DNA of 64,000 nucleotides from Marinobacterium halophilum (lineage in GTDB: Bacteria > Pseudomonadota > Gammaproteobacteria > Pseudomonadales > Balneatricaceae): NCBI RefSeq assembly GCF_003014615.1, contig NZ_PYGI01000005.1:105047-169046 (forward strand), given 5' to 3'. The notes under the pieces were generated by a model. That model had not been told where the DNA came from and did no database searches. It saw only the letters and a program-made list of their open reading frames with translations. Shown piece after piece: positions 47,758-58,002 of this stretch (positions are counted from its first letter, which is position 1; every line of letters begins with the position of its first letter). A program made the translations under genes and the position numbers.

Positions 47758-49068
47758 GTGAAACAGATGAAAAAACGACTGATCCCCCTGCTCGTGGCCG
47801 GTGCCATGGCAACGTCAACCGCTCAGGCGGCTGCGCTGGCCGATCTGTACCAACTGTCACTCAAGAACGATCCGCAGCTTAAGGCGGCTGAGGCTACCTA
47901 TCTGGCAGGTCAGGAGGCGGTTCCACAGGGCCGCGCCGGCCTGCTGCCACAAATCAATGCCGGAGGCAGTTACACCCACTCCGACAGTGGCGCACTGAAC
48001 CAGTCCGCCAAAGACCGTGCCTGGCAGGTCTCTCTGGTACAGCCCGTGTTTGATACCAGCAAATGGTTCGGCTTTCAAAAAAGCAAAGTAATCAGTGAAC
48101 AGGCGCAGATTCAGTTCGATCTCGCCCAGCAACAGCTGATCCAACGTTCAGTTAACGCCTATCTTGGCGTGCTCAACGCAATGAGTGCTCTGGATACGGC
48201 ACAGGCACAGGAACGCGCGCTACAACGCCGCCTGGACCAGGTCAATGCCCAGTTTGATGTTGGCCTGATCGCCATTACCGACGTGCAGGAAGCCCAGGCC
48301 TCGTTCGATAATGCAGTCGTCCAGCGTATTGATGCCGAAGGCGCACTGGCCAACAGCTATGAGGCACTGAATCGTTTGGCTGGCCAGACTTTTGATACCG
48401 TAGATCCCCTGCGTGAAGACTACCCGATCGAAGCCCTGTCACCTAACGACCCAGCCGCCTGGCTGGAAAAGGCACGTACCGGCAACCTCGCACTCAAACT
48501 GAGCGAGCTCGGTGTCGAAAGCAGCCGCCGCGATACCCAGATCGCCCGCTCAGGCCACCATCCCAAGGTCAATCTGGAAGCGGCCTACGGTTACAGTGAA
48601 AATGAATTCCAGCCGAGCAGCGGCCAATGGGACGACAACAGCCAGGTTGCATTGACGCTGAGCGTACCTGTCTTCTCTGGCGGCGCTACCAGCTCTAAAG
48701 TACGCGAAGCCGAGCAAGGTCTGTATGCCGCCCAGTACAACCGTGAAGACCAGTATCGCGCAGTTACTGAGCAGACACGTTCGCTGTTGCGCGATTTGCT
48801 AACCAGTGTACAGAGCGTGAAAGCACGCCTGCAGAGCATCAAATCACGGGAAACCGCTCTGCGTGCCACTGAAGAAGGTTTCAACGTTGGCACCCGCAAC
48901 GTGGTCGATGTACTGCAGGCCGAACAGGCGCTGTATCAGGCACGCCTGGACTATGCCAACGCGCGCTTCAACCACGTTTCCACTCTGTTTCGCTTCAAGT
49001 TACAACTGGGCACACTGAACCCGGATGACCTGCTGGCACTGGATGAATGGCTTCAACCCGCATCCTGA
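47758..49068 (+). CDS. tolC: TolC-family outer-membrane efflux channel
   Basis: A 436-residue outer-membrane protein with a signal peptide ending near AQAAALADLY. It has the repeated helical structure of TolC: LYQLSLKNDPQLKAAEATYLAGQ in the first repeat and GLIAITDVQEAQASFDNAV. The second repeat has VGTRNVVDVLQAEQALYQARLDYANARF. This resembles the general TolC used in type I secretion and efflux. The GTG start has AGGGAAG seven bases upstream; an ATG nine bases later is possible. It is last in the efflux operon and is followed by a terminator. Confidence 0.94.
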   Translation: MKQMKKRLIPLLVAGAMATSTAQAAALADLYQLSLKNDPQLKAAEATYLAGQEAVPQGRAGLLPQINAGGSYTHSDSGALNQSAKDRAWQVSLVQPVFDTSKWFGFQKSKVISEQAQIQFDLAQQQLIQRSVNAYLGVLNAMSALDTAQAQERALQRRLDQVNAQFDVGLIAITDVQEAQASFDNAVVQRIDAEGALANSYEALNRLAGQTFDTVDPLREDYPIEALSPNDPAAWLEKARTGNLALKLSELGVESSRRDTQIARSGHHPKVNLEAAYGYSENEFQPSSGQWDDNSQVALTLSVPVFSGGATSSKVREAEQGLYAAQYNREDQYRAVTEQTRSLLRDLLTSVQSVKARLQSIKSRETALRATEEGFNVGTRNVVDVLQAEQALYQARLDYANARFNHVSTLFRFKLQLGTLNPDDLLALDEWLQPAS

Positions 49069-49080
49069 AGCCGCACCACA

Positions 49081-49115
49081 AAAAAGGGCTGACGATTCAA
49101 TCGTCAGCCCTTTTT
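49081..49115. terminator. Bidirectional terminator between tolC and ppiD
   Basis: A 16-bp near-perfect stem, AAAAAGGGCTGACGATT with its complement, lies between two convergent genes. It has T-runs on both strands, so it can stop both transcripts. Confidence 0.92.
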
Positions 49116-49167
49116 AATACCTTCATTTCACCGCCCCATACAGAGTACAGAGCGGCGAAAATCAGGA

Positions 49168-51051
49168 TCAGTTCCGCTCGATCTCAGCCGATGCTTTCAG
49201 ACCCTGAACATGAGCACCATAGGAGAAGTTGGCTTCACGCCCAATCAGCGACTGCTGCAGTTGCTCGACCAGTTGCTCATCAACCTGCTCCGGGGTATGC
49301 ACTGCGCGTACGCGCACCAGCAGATGATCACCATTCTGCATTGCGATCGACTTGATACTAGCCTTGTCACCGGCTGGACGCGGCATCTCGAACGCAGCAC
49401 GGTTCACTTCCAGCGGCATGCTGCCAGCATCACGCGCCACATCATCTGCCACATTCCACTGCAAACCCGCAACCAGCTGCTCAAGAGGTTCGCCCTGCAC
49501 CAATTTCTCTGCCAGTGCATCGGTACGCTCTTTCAAACGTGACGCAGCGAGTTCCTGACGCAACTCGGCATCCAGCTGAACCCGCACTTCTTCCAGCGAC
49601 TGCTGACGGGCAGGAATTGCTTCATGCACTCGCACCACAACCGCACGCTCACGACTTAGCTCCACTGGCGCACTATTGAGTGCTTCATCCAACAGCTCCG
49701 TGCTGAACGCAACACGCAACACCTTGGCATTGGTCGTAATGTCACTGGCGCCACCACTCTGCGCGAAGGCTTCCGTCTGTTTGATCTCCAGACCCAGCTC
49801 TTCCGCCGGCACCTGTAGGTCGGCAGACGAGAAACTCAAATCTGCAAGACGTTCCAGAGCCTCAACATAGTTTGCTTCCGCAGCAGACGCAGCCAGTTCA
49901 GCCTGCAGCACCGGCTTGCGCTCGGCAAAACTCGGCGGCTCGGTGGCTCGCACTTCGTCCAACTGGATCAGGTGGTAGCCAAATTTGCTGCGTACCGGCT
50001 CAGACAACTCACCCGCCTGCATGGCAAACAGCGTATCTTCAAAAGGTCCGGCAAAAACACCACGACCATTGAAGCCCAAATCGCCACCGACCGCAGCAGA
50101 CCCCGGATCGTCTGAATACTGCGCAGCCGCCTCGGCAAAGCTCAAATCACCAGCCACAATGCGTGCCCGGACGTCAGCGACCAGTTTGCGGACATCAGCC
50201 TCTGATGCGTCATCCAATGTAAACAGAATATGCGCGGCACGACGCTCCTCCTCTGCACTGAAGCGAACCAGCTCCTGCTCATAGGCGCTGCGCAGATCCG
50301 CTTCGCTGACACTGTTTGGATCAGCAAAATCGGCCTGATTCAGTTCAACATACGACAGCACAACCTGGGCATCGGTCATGAAACGCTCGCGCTCGGCGTC
50401 GTAGCGTTCCTGCAACTGCTCAGGCGTGATTTCAATCTCTGCCAGGGCATCATCAAATGCAAAACGAACCCAGTCAATATCACGCGTCTGGGCTGCCAGC
50501 AGCGCCAACTGCTCCGCTTGCGCCGGAGTGGCAAAGGCTGAAAGGTAATAGGCTCCACGCTCCTGCGCAGTCAACAGCGCCTTGCGCAACTGATCACGAT
50601 ACATGAGCGGCGTCAGACCCTGGTTACGCAATACGGCTTCAAACTGGTTACGGTCAAAACGGCCGTCTTCACCCTGAAAGGCGGGCTCCGCAACAATCAA
50701 CTGGTCAATCATCTGCTCAGAGACGTACAGACCCTGATCCTGTGCCGACTGTAGCAAAACCTGCTGCTCGATCAGACGATTCAGCTCAACACGACGCAAG
50801 CCGACCTCATCAATGGCGGCCGGGTCTGCGTTTTCACCCATCTGAGAAAGAATCTGACGACGTTGCAATTCGACTCCGCGCTGCAGATCCATTGTGCTGA
50901 TCTCTTCTCCGTTAACCTCTGCCGGTGCCTTTTCACTGTTGGCCAGGCCGATCAGCGACTCAACACCGAAGAGCGCAAAGGTGACGATGATCAGGCCAAC
51001 GATCGCCTTGGCTATGATCCCCTGTGAATTTTCCCTGATGGTTTGAAGCAT
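49168..51051 (-). CDS. ppiD: Periplasmic folding factor PpiD (SurA-like PPIase)
   Basis: A 627-residue inner-membrane-anchored chaperone at the SecYEG exit. One TM helix lies at about residues 12-34 (IIAKAIVGLIIVTFALFGVESL). A SurA-like N-terminal chaperone region follows, then one parvulin domain at about 265-360, with AAHILFTLDDASE and GGDLGFNGRGVFAGPFE. The C-terminal region has no named motif. It follows hupB with a tRNA-Asp gene between, the lon-hupB-ppiD order common in gammaproteobacteria. Confidence 0.95.
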   Translation of the reverse strand: MLQTIRENSQGIIAKAIVGLIIVTFALFGVESLIGLANSEKAPAEVNGEEISTMDLQRGVELQRRQILSQMGENADPAAIDEVGLRRVELNRLIEQQVLLQSAQDQGLYVSEQMIDQLIVAEPAFQGEDGRFDRNQFEAVLRNQGLTPLMYRDQLRKALLTAQERGAYYLSAFATPAQAEQLALLAAQTRDIDWVRFAFDDALAEIEITPEQLQERYDAERERFMTDAQVVLSYVELNQADFADPNSVSEADLRSAYEQELVRFSAEEERRAAHILFTLDDASEADVRKLVADVRARIVAGDLSFAEAAAQYSDDPGSAAVGGDLGFNGRGVFAGPFEDTLFAMQAGELSEPVRSKFGYHLIQLDEVRATEPPSFAERKPVLQAELAASAAEANYVEALERLADLSFSSADLQVPAEELGLEIKQTEAFAQSGGASDITTNAKVLRVAFSTELLDEALNSAPVELSRERAVVVRVHEAIPARQQSLEEVRVQLDAELRQELAASRLKERTDALAEKLVQGEPLEQLVAGLQWNVADDVARDAGSMPLEVNRAAFEMPRPAGDKASIKSIAMQNGDHLLVRVRAVHTPEQVDEQLVEQLQQSLIGREANFSYGAHVQGLKASAEIERN

Positions 51052-51080
51052 TGTATGCGTACACTCTGATTCTGTTATAA

Positions 51081-51110
51081 AAAAAGCGCATTCGGCTGAA
51101 TGCGCTTTTT
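51081..51110 (-). terminator. Terminator after tRNA-Asp
   Basis: A 13-bp stem AAAAAGCGCATTC/GAATGCGCTTTTT with a four-base loop is followed by a T-run on the minus strand. It lies between the tRNA and the ppiD start, about 30 bp from the latter, so ppiD needs its own promoter or read-through. Confidence 0.88.
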
Positions 51111-51157
51111 CAGATCACGTTAAAAATCCCGATAGACTATGGGACATGATCGGAAGT

Positions 51158-51234
51158 TGGCGGAACGGACGGGACTCGAACCCGCGACCCCCTGCGTGAC
51201 AGGCAGGTATTCTAACCAACTGAACTACCGCTCC
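51158..51234 (-). tRNA. tRNA-Asp (anticodon GTC)
   Basis: A 77-nt cloverleaf with an encoded CCA. The acceptor stem begins GGAGCGG, the D arm carries the usual GTTCAGTTGGTTAGAAT, and the anticodon loop CTGTCAC has GTC at 51198-51200. The T loop is TTCGAGT. It lies between hupB and ppiD, 24 bp after the hupB stop, so it may be co-transcribed with hupB. Confidence 0.98.
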
Positions 51235-51258
51235 GTCGCAATCAGGACTTCAGCCCTA

Positions 51259-51534
51259 TTACTTGTTGACCGCGTCTTTCAGTGCCTTGCCCGGCTTGAA
51301 CGTCGGCAGAGTTGCTGCTGCGATTTCAATCGGGTTACCTGTCTGCGGGTTGCGGCCAGTACGCGCTGCACGTTCTTTGGTCGCAAAAGTACCAAAACCA
51401 ACAAGAGCAACAGACTCGCCGCTCTGCAGTGCTTCAGTAACTGCTTCCAGAGTGGCATCCAGTGCGCGACCAGCTGCAGCCTTAGGAAGGTCAGCCGAAG
51501 CGGCAATAGCGTCAATCAGTTCAGATTTATTCAC
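51259..51534 (-). CDS. hupB: DNA-binding protein HU (beta-type)
   Basis: A 91-residue nucleoid protein that bends DNA. The family start [11 protein letters not shown] is read from a GTG codon with AAGGGGA seven bases upstream; a longer frame would add 32 foreign residues. The beta-arm motif is [12 protein letters not shown] with the intercalating proline, and GFGTF is conserved. It lies between lon and tRNA-Asp and has a near-consensus promoter of its own. Confidence 0.97.
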   Translation of the reverse strand: MNKSELIDAIAASADLPKAAAGRALDATLEAVTEALQSGESVALVGFGTFATKERAARTGRNPQTGNPIEIAAATLPTFKPGKALKDAVNK

Positions 51535-51600
51535 AGTGTTCCCCTTGTAGAATCGTTGTCTAGTTCTATCCGTTGTCGTTGCCCAGCGCATAGTTGCAAC

Positions 51601-51630
51601 TTTATACCAACTGCCCGAAACCGGTGTCAA
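51601..51630 (-). promoter_or_regulatory. hupB promoter
   Basis: The minus strand has TTGACA (51625-51630), 18 bp and TATAAA (51601-51606), upstream of the hupB GTG by about 67 bp. The -35 is a perfect consensus. It lies just past the lon stop. Confidence 0.75.
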
Positions 51631-51663
51631 CTGGCTGCAGCCCTTTTCTGCTGGGGCTTTGCG

Positions 51664-54090
51664 TTAATGCGTACTTAGCTGACCTGAACCCTTGTGCCCA
51701 TTCTTCGCCTCACTCGCTGCCGGTTCTGCCTCAGGTTCAGGCAACGGCTTCGGCTGATAGGCCAGTGCAATATCCAACACTTCATCAATCCACTTCACGG
51801 GTCGAATATCCAGATCTGCCTTGATGTTGTCGGGAATTTCCTTCAGATCGCGGGTATTTTCCTCAGGAATGATCACCGTACGAATACCGCCACGGTGTGC
51901 CGCCAGCAGTTTTTCCTTTAGGCCACCGATCGCCAACACCTGTCCTCGAAGCGTGATTTCACCAGTCATGGCAACATCGGAACGCACCGGAACACCCGTC
52001 AATGCCGATACCATCGCCGTACACATGCCAATACCGGCGCTGGGGCCATCTTTCGGTGTAGCTCCCTCAGGAACATGGATATGGATATCGCGCTTCTCGT
52101 GGAAATCAGGAGCCACACCCAGCGACCGCGCACGACTGCGTACAACCGTCATCGCCGCCTGGATTGACTCTTTCATCACATCGCCCAGTGAACCGGTGTG
52201 GATCTGACGACCCTTGCCCGGTACCACGGCAGATTCAATAGTAAGAATATCACCGCCAACCTGTGTCCAGGCCAGACCGGTAACCTGACCAACCTGATCC
52301 TGCTCTTCAGCCATGCCAAAGTTGAATTTTTTGACGCCGTTGTAGTGCTCAATCTCATCAGCGGTCACGCGGATCACATCACCCTTGCGTTCCAGTGCCA
52401 ACTCACGCACAACCTTACGGGCAATCTTGGCAATTTCACGCTCCAGGCCACGCACCCCAGCTTCACGAGTGTAATAACGAATCAGCTCAAGTACTGCTTC
52501 ATCGGTTATTTCAAGCTCTGTCGACTTGATACCGTTGTTTTTCAACTGTTTGGTAATCAGGTACTTGCGCGCAATATTAAGTTTTTCGTCTTCGGTGTAC
52601 CCCGGAATACGGATGATTTCCATACGGTCCAGCAAGGGGCCCGGAATGTTCATCGAGTTGGAGGTACAAACAAACATCACATCCGACAGGTCGTAATCGA
52701 CTTCAAGATAGTGATCGTTGAAGCTACTATTCTGTTCCGGGTCCAGCACCTCAAGCAAAGCCGATGCAGGGTCACCGCGCTGATCCATGCCCATTTTATC
52801 GATCTCATCGAGCAGGAACAGCGGGTTCTTCACCCCGATGCGAGACATCTTCTGAATCAATTTGCCCGGCATTGAGCCGATATAGGTACGACGGTGACCA
52901 CGGATCTCGGCCTCATCACGTACTCCACCCAACGCCATGCGCACATACTTGCGATTGGTGGCACGCGCAATGGAACGACCCAGTGATGTTTTACCCACCC
53001 CCGGCGGTCCAACCAGACACAGAATCGGTCCCTTGAGCTTCTTGACGCGCTTCTGCACAGCCAAATACTCAAGGATACGGTCCTTTACTTCTTCCAGGCC
53101 GTGATGATCTTCATTGAGAATCTTTTCCGCATGTTTCATATCGAGACGTACACGAGAACGCTTGACCCAGGGGATCTGTAGCATCCAGTCGATATAACCA
53201 CGCACCACAGTTGCTTCAGCACTCATTGGTGACATCATCTTGAGCTTGTTGTACTCGCTCAGAGTCTTCTCCAATGCTTCCTGCGGCATACCCGCGGCTT
53301 CAATACGGCTCATCAGCTCTTCCATATCGGAAGCGCCGGTTTCATCCATATCGCCAAGTTCTTTCTGAATCGCTTTCATCTGCTCGTTCAGATAGTACTC
53401 GCGCTGACTCTTTTCCATCTGCTTCTTGACCCGCCCACGGATCCGCTTTTCGACTTCAACCAGGTCGATTTCGGCTTCCATCAGCGACATCAGGTGTTCA
53501 AGACGCTGACGGGCACTCAGCATCTCGAGAATGTTCTGTTTTTCGTCCAGTTTCAGCGCCATGTGCGCTGCAATAGTGTCAGCCAGACGACCAATCTCTT
53601 CGATATTCTGCAGTGAACCCAACACTTCGGACGGAATTTTCTTGTTCACCTGGGCAAAACGTTCGAACTGGTCGAGTGCCGTCTTTTTATATACCTCTGC
53701 TTCGGTGCTGCTGACCGTCTCGACCGGTAGCACACTTACGCGGGCACTGAAGCTTTCGGCTTCTTCAGTCAGTTCGCTGATATGTGCACGGTAATCACCC
53801 TCAACCAGCACTTTCACCGTACCGTCCGGCAGCTTCAGCATCTGCAAAACATTGGCAACACAACCTACTGAAAACAGGTCCGCCGAGGTCGGCTCATCTT
53901 CAGAAGCACTCTTCTGCGCCACCAGCAGAATCTGCTTATCACTCGCCATCGCCAATTCCAACGCATGGATGGACTTCTCGCGGCCGACAAACAGCGGGAT
54001 CACCATGTTGGGATAGACCACCACATCGCGCAGCGGCAGTACCGGAAGCTCGACGGTCACGGCGTCATCTTTTGCTTCAAATTGATCCAT
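51664..54090 (-). CDS. lon: ATP-dependent protease La (Lon)
   Basis: A hexameric cytoplasmic protease for damaged and short-lived regulatory proteins, 808 residues. The N-terminal substrate domain opens [23 protein letters not shown]. The AAA+ module has Walker [17 protein letters not shown] and Walker [11 protein letters not shown]. The C-terminal protease carries the catalytic Ser in [14 protein letters not shown] and the Lys in [15 protein letters not shown] sigma-32 type promoter is visible upstream. The neighbour upstream is nfuA, not the usual clpX. Confidence 0.98.
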   Translation of the reverse strand: MDQFEAKDDAVTVELPVLPLRDVVVYPNMVIPLFVGREKSIHALELAMASDKQILLVAQKSASEDEPTSADLFSVGCVANVLQMLKLPDGTVKVLVEGDYRAHISELTEEAESFSARVSVLPVETVSSTEAEVYKKTALDQFERFAQVNKKIPSEVLGSLQNIEEIGRLADTIAAHMALKLDEKQNILEMLSARQRLEHLMSLMEAEIDLVEVEKRIRGRVKKQMEKSQREYYLNEQMKAIQKELGDMDETGASDMEELMSRIEAAGMPQEALEKTLSEYNKLKMMSPMSAEATVVRGYIDWMLQIPWVKRSRVRLDMKHAEKILNEDHHGLEEVKDRILEYLAVQKRVKKLKGPILCLVGPPGVGKTSLGRSIARATNRKYVRMALGGVRDEAEIRGHRRTYIGSMPGKLIQKMSRIGVKNPLFLLDEIDKMGMDQRGDPASALLEVLDPEQNSSFNDHYLEVDYDLSDVMFVCTSNSMNIPGPLLDRMEIIRIPGYTEDEKLNIARKYLITKQLKNNGIKSTELEITDEAVLELIRYYTREAGVRGLEREIAKIARKVVRELALERKGDVIRVTADEIEHYNGVKKFNFGMAEEQDQVGQVTGLAWTQVGGDILTIESAVVPGKGRQIHTGSLGDVMKESIQAAMTVVRSRARSLGVAPDFHEKRDIHIHVPEGATPKDGPSAGIGMCTAMVSALTGVPVRSDVAMTGEITLRGQVLAIGGLKEKLLAAHRGGIRTVIIPEENTRDLKEIPDNIKADLDIRPVKWIDEVLDIALAYQPKPLPEPEAEPAASEAKNGHKGSGQLSTH

Positions 54091-54158
54091 GATGGAGTGC
54101 CTCTTTACAGGGCGCTATTCACTTACAGCGCAACTTGGAAAAATGTCAGATATGTCTT

Positions 54159-54187
54159 CAATGGGGTTGAATCCAGTAATTACAACC
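54159..54187 (-). promoter_or_regulatory. Possible sigma-32 promoter for lon
   Basis: The minus strand reads GGTTGTAA (54180-54187), 13 bp, CCCCATTG (54159-54166). The -10 part matches the RpoH consensus well and the -35 part only partly. The spacing equals that at htpG, and lon is a known heat-shock gene. Confidence 0.5.
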
Positions 54188-54231
54188 GGTTAAAACGGCT
54201 TTTTCACTGAAAACACTGCTGGGGCGGGGTC

Positions 54232-54253
54232 GGAGGAGGATAATACCTCCTCC
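54232..54253 (-). other. Hairpin without T-run between nfuA and lon
   Basis: A perfect 8-bp stem GGAGGAGG/CCTCCTCC with an ATAATA loop lies 23 bp after nfuA. No T-run follows on either strand, so termination is doubtful. It may protect the nfuA mRNA 3' end. Confidence 0.4.
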
Positions 54254-54275
54254 GGAGGGGTTATTGCGGCTGGTA

Positions 54276-54869
54276 TTACTTGAAATAGGCGTTTTCACGT
54301 ACGCTGTGATCGGTCACATCACGCACGCCGGCCAGACCGGGCACACGTTCGATCAGCGTTTTTTCAACACCATCTTTCAAAGTCATATCCACAGCACTAC
54401 AGCCCTGGCACCCACCACCGAAACGTAATATGGCAATCATGCCGGCCTCTTCCTCGACCAGCTCGGTCAATTTCACTTCACCACCATGGGAAGCAAGGCC
54501 CGGATTGACTTCAGAGTAGAGGATATAATTGATCTGCTCGTCCATCGGACTGTCCGGAGACACTTTTGGCACTTTGGCATTCGGCGCCTTTATGGTCAAC
54601 TGTCCGCCCATGCGATCTTCAGCAAAATCGATATGCGCTTCATCCAGATATGGCAGACTATTACGTTCCATATAAAAACGCAGCAATTCCATATCCATGA
54701 CTTCGTCTTCTGCATTAACCTCATCAGGACGACAATAAGCCAGACAGGTTTCAGCATAGGCAGTGCCCGGCTGCGTCACGAACAAGCGGACTGCAATGCC
54801 TTCAACGTTTTGTTTTTCAAGCAGCTCTGCCAAATAACGTTCAGCAGATTCGGTAACCGTAATTGTCAT
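54276..54869 (-). CDS. nfuA: Fe-S biogenesis protein NfuA
   Basis: A 197-residue iron-sulfur carrier used under stress. The N-terminal half (about 1-95) is an A-type carrier domain that has lost most of its cysteines, as in E. coli NfuA. The C-terminal Nfu domain has the cluster-binding C154-x-x-C157 in [12 protein letters not shown], preceded by [14 protein letters not shown]. It is a separate gene upstream of lon. Confidence 0.97.
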   Translation of the reverse strand: MTITVTESAERYLAELLEKQNVEGIAVRLFVTQPGTAYAETCLAYCRPDEVNAEDEVMDMELLRFYMERNSLPYLDEAHIDFAEDRMGGQLTIKAPNAKVPKVSPDSPMDEQINYILYSEVNPGLASHGGEVKLTELVEEEAGMIAILRFGGGCQGCSAVDMTLKDGVEKTLIERVPGLAGVRDVTDHSVRENAYFK

Positions 54870-54951
54870 AACCCAACCTTGTGCAAATCCTGTATTTCAG
54901 ATTTTTCAGCATACACCCAAAACAATCCCGAGTAAATTGATCGGATATTAA

Positions 54952-55944
54952 TCAGAATGCCTGCTTGTTTCGCTGTTCCCAAAGATGCCTGGCGGTCTGC
55001 ATCCATTCCTGCGCAGGTCGCTCTTCGCCTTTCGCCAACAGACGCAACACCGCCGCCAAAGTGCTGATCACCGCACCTTCACCATAGGCATGCTCAACGT
55101 CCCCGCGCCACAGCCGTAGCATGTCGGCCGGATCCAGCGCATCTTCCCGCACCAACCGCTGCGGATACAGGCGAGGCCAGAACTCTTCCGAAAGCGAGCC
55201 GGAGCATACCCAGTGCAGTTCAGAGTCGGAATCCGGCTTCATTTCAGCCTCGCCCCCGTCACCCCGGATGGTCAGACTGTATTGCGTTCCCAGCAGCTGC
55301 GCCGTACGTTGATGCATCGGCGCATAGGGCGGATGAAAAACACCATCCACACAACAATCCGCCGATAATGGATTCAGCAATCGGCACAGCGTATGTACAG
55401 GTGAACGCAGCCCCAGAATCGGACGCAGTGCAATCAGCTGACCAAGCTTGGGTACCAACCGGTCTATCGACATGAAAGCGAAGCTATGCTCGTTAAGATC
55501 TTCGTTCACCTGCGGCCAACTGATAGCAGCGCGCAGACCAAATTGTGCCAACAAATCCTCGGTATAGATACGCCCCGGCGTGTGCCCGCGCGCGCCATGC
55601 ATGAAGATACGAACGCCCTGCTGTGCCAACAGAAAAGCTGCCAACATGAACCAGGGCAACCGACGTTTTTTACCGGCATAGCTGGACCAATCCAGATCTA
55701 CACTCAAGCTTTCAGGGACTGGCAGACGCGCCCGGACAGCCTGAGCAAACCCCATCAATTCTTCAGGTGCTTCTTCCTTGATCCGAATCAGCATCAAGAA
55801 AGCGCCAAGCTGCTCTGGCAGTACCTGCTCATCCAGGATCATCCCCATGGCAGTTTCAGCTTCTTCAGTGGTCAACGACCGACTGCCTTTCTTGCCCTTG
55901 CCGAGAATACGCACATAGGATGCAAATGGATGCTCCGCAGACAT
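54952..55944 (-). CDS. ybiB: YbiB / TrpD2 family protein
   Basis: A 330-residue homologue of anthranilate phosphoribosyltransferase that lacks that enzyme's substrate residues. TrpD2 proteins bind nucleic acid through a basic groove. An N-terminal helical domain is followed by KKRRLPWFMLAAFLLAQQGVRIFMHG and HTPGRIYTEDLL. LGLRSPVHTLCRLLNPL is the equivalent of the TrpD G-x-R-T region. In E. coli the gene is in the LexA regulon; I see no LexA box here. AAGGAG precedes the ATG. It is divergent from rlmD. Confidence 0.88.
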   Translation of the reverse strand: MSAEHPFASYVRILGKGKKGSRSLTTEEAETAMGMILDEQVLPEQLGAFLMLIRIKEEAPEELMGFAQAVRARLPVPESLSVDLDWSSYAGKKRRLPWFMLAAFLLAQQGVRIFMHGARGHTPGRIYTEDLLAQFGLRAAISWPQVNEDLNEHSFAFMSIDRLVPKLGQLIALRPILGLRSPVHTLCRLLNPLSADCCVDGVFHPPYAPMHQRTAQLLGTQYSLTIRGDGGEAEMKPDSDSELHWVCSGSLSEEFWPRLYPQRLVREDALDPADMLRLWRGDVEHAYGEGAVISTLAAVLRLLAKGEERPAQEWMQTARHLWEQRNKQAF

Positions 55945-56031
55945 GAAAACTCCTTAAAGCTGGCAGCGATTGATTCACGTAACAGACGGCAGTTTGCTAG
56001 AATGGCCGGCTGATCAAGCGGGAAGTATGAC

Positions 56032-57381
56032 ATGAGTCGAAAACGAATTCAGTTCGGTGCGCCTCCACGCGCACGTAAAACACCCGAAGCACAAGGCCCG
56101 GTTACCGTCGAGATTGACCGCCTGAACCATGAAGGGCGTGGCATCGCCCAAGTGAATGGCAAAACCACCTTTGTCGGGGGCGCACTGCCCGGTGAAACCG
56201 CCAGCATACGGGTCACACAGCAACATAAACGCCACGATGATGCCGAACTGATCGAAATCGTCACGGAGAGCCCGGAGCGTGCCGAGCCGCTGTGTGCGCA
56301 TTACGGGCAATGCGGGGGCTGTGATCTGCAGCACTTGAACATTGAGCAGCAGCGCCAGCACAAGCAGCAGCAGGTACTGGACCAGCTTTCACGCTATGCT
56401 GACGTGCGACCCGAGCATATCGCCCTGCCACTGGTCAGCAATGATAGCGGCTATCGCCGCGCCGCCCGCATCGGCATTAATCAGCGCCAACGGGATGGTG
56501 AAGTGCTGGTCGGCTTCCGTCGCCGCGGCAGTCACAAGCTGCTCAACATCGACACCTGCCCGGTCCTGACACCCCGCCTGCAACCGGTCTTTGCACTGCT
56601 GCGCGAGGCACTCAGCGACATGGGGGATATCCGCACCCTGACCCATGTGGATGTCAGCTGCGGTGATCGCGATGGTTTTATCCGCTTCCGCTGCACCCGC
56701 AAGCCAACCGATGCATTGCACGCCAGGCTGATGGAAATCAGCACACAACTGCAGCTGAAACTGGTCATTGGCCTTAAAGACCATGATATCAGCGTGGATG
56801 AGGGTTACGCCCACTACCAACTCCCTGACAGCAACATGGCACTGGCCTTTACCAGTACCGATTTCATTCAGGTCAATGCGGATGTGAACCGTGCCATGAT
56901 CCAGCAGGCGATTGCATGGCTTGACCCGCAACCGGACCAGCGAGTGCTCGACCTTTTTTGTGGACTGGGCAATTTCACCCTGCCACTGGCACGCAGCGCA
57001 GCACAGGTCGTCGGCGTTGAAGGTTCCGCCGAGATGGTCCAGCGGGCACAATACAATGCAACACAGGCCGGACTGGATAACGCCCAGTTCTATCGTGCCG
57101 ACCTGAGCGAAAGTTTCCGTCATGCAGCCTGGTTCCGCAGCGGCTTTGATCTTATTCTGCTCGACCCGCCCCGCACCGGTGCGCGTGAAGCGATCAAGCA
57201 GCTGACTGGCTACGGTGCCAAGAAAGTACTCTACATCTCCTGCAACCCATCCGCACTGGTGGCAGATCTGCCGCTGCTGACGGCAGCCGGCTACAAAGTT
57301 ACTCGTTTCGGCATTATGGACATGTTCCCGCACACCGCACATGTTGAATCGATGCTGCTGCTGGAACGCAGCAATGCCTGA
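56032..57381 (+). CDS. rlmD: 23S rRNA (uracil(1939)-C5)-methyltransferase RlmD
   Basis: An SAM-dependent enzyme, 449 residues. The N-terminal TRAM domain is at about 20-78. The 4Fe-4S cluster is held by Cys88, Cys94, Cys97 (CAHYGQCGGC) and Cys176. The SAM site is VLDLFCGLGNFTLPLA, LLDPPRTGA follows, and the catalytic Cys is in LYISCNPSALVADL. Its end overlaps rluA by eight bases, so two rRNA/tRNA modification genes are coupled. Confidence 0.96.
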   Translation: MSRKRIQFGAPPRARKTPEAQGPVTVEIDRLNHEGRGIAQVNGKTTFVGGALPGETASIRVTQQHKRHDDAELIEIVTESPERAEPLCAHYGQCGGCDLQHLNIEQQRQHKQQQVLDQLSRYADVRPEHIALPLVSNDSGYRRAARIGINQRQRDGEVLVGFRRRGSHKLLNIDTCPVLTPRLQPVFALLREALSDMGDIRTLTHVDVSCGDRDGFIRFRCTRKPTDALHARLMEISTQLQLKLVIGLKDHDISVDEGYAHYQLPDSNMALAFTSTDFIQVNADVNRAMIQQAIAWLDPQPDQRVLDLFCGLGNFTLPLARSAAQVVGVEGSAEMVQRAQYNATQAGLDNAQFYRADLSESFRHAAWFRSGFDLILLDPPRTGAREAIKQLTGYGAKKVLYISCNPSALVADLPLLTAAGYKVTRFGIMDMFPHTAHVESMLLLERSNA

Positions 57382-57994
57382 ATATATCTACACTGACGAA
57401 AGCATCGTGGTGGTCAGCAAGCCAGCCGGACTGTTGAGCGTCCCTGGGCGTGGCGAAGACAAGCAGGACTGCCTGTGGCGAAGGGTACAACAGCGATTCC
57501 CCACGGCGCGCATTGTCCATCGCCTGGATCAAGCCACGTCAGGATTGCTGATTCTGGCGCTCACAGCCGATACGCATCGCCACCTGAGCATGCAGTTCGA
57601 GCGTCGAGTGCCGAGCAAGCGTTATCAGGCGGTTATCTCCGGCGTTCCCGAACAGAGCAGTGGCCGCATTGAGCTACCCTTGCGCTGCGACTGGGAAAAT
57701 CGTCCTCTGCAAATGGTCGATCCTGTCGATGGCAAAGCCGCCACAACCGAGTGGGAACGCATCGAAACACTGGAACAGGGCACGCGTGTATACCTGCATC
57801 CTATTACCGGGCGCTCGCATCAGCTGCGTGTTCACATGCAAGCGATCGGCCATCCAATCATCGGTGACCGCTTTTATGCACCAGAACCGGCACGCAGCTG
57901 TGCCGATCGGTTACTTCTACATGCCGAACAGCTAGGACTGAACCATCCAGTCAGCGGACAATGGCTCGACTTTGAAGCTCCCTGTCCATTCTGA
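57374..57994 (+). CDS. rluA: Pseudouridine synthase RluA (23S U746 / tRNA U32)
   Basis: A 206-residue pseudouridine synthase. The catalytic aspartate is Asp52 in VHRLDQATSGLL. GLLSVPGR near the N-terminus, RYQAVISG and the C-terminal PITGRSHQLRVHM-IGHPIIGDRFYAPE region match E. coli RluA closely, so the dual rRNA/tRNA specificity is likely. The ATG lies inside the last codons of rlmD. A terminator-like hairpin is found downstream, with a stronger T-run for the opposite strand. Confidence 0.93.
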   Translation: MPEYIYTDESIVVVSKPAGLLSVPGRGEDKQDCLWRRVQQRFPTARIVHRLDQATSGLLILALTADTHRHLSMQFERRVPSKRYQAVISGVPEQSSGRIELPLRCDWENRPLQMVDPVDGKAATTEWERIETLEQGTRVYLHPITGRSHQLRVHMQAIGHPIIGDRFYAPEPARSCADRLLLHAEQLGLNHPVSGQWLDFEAPCPF

Positions 57995-58002
57995 GCAGAT
58001 AT

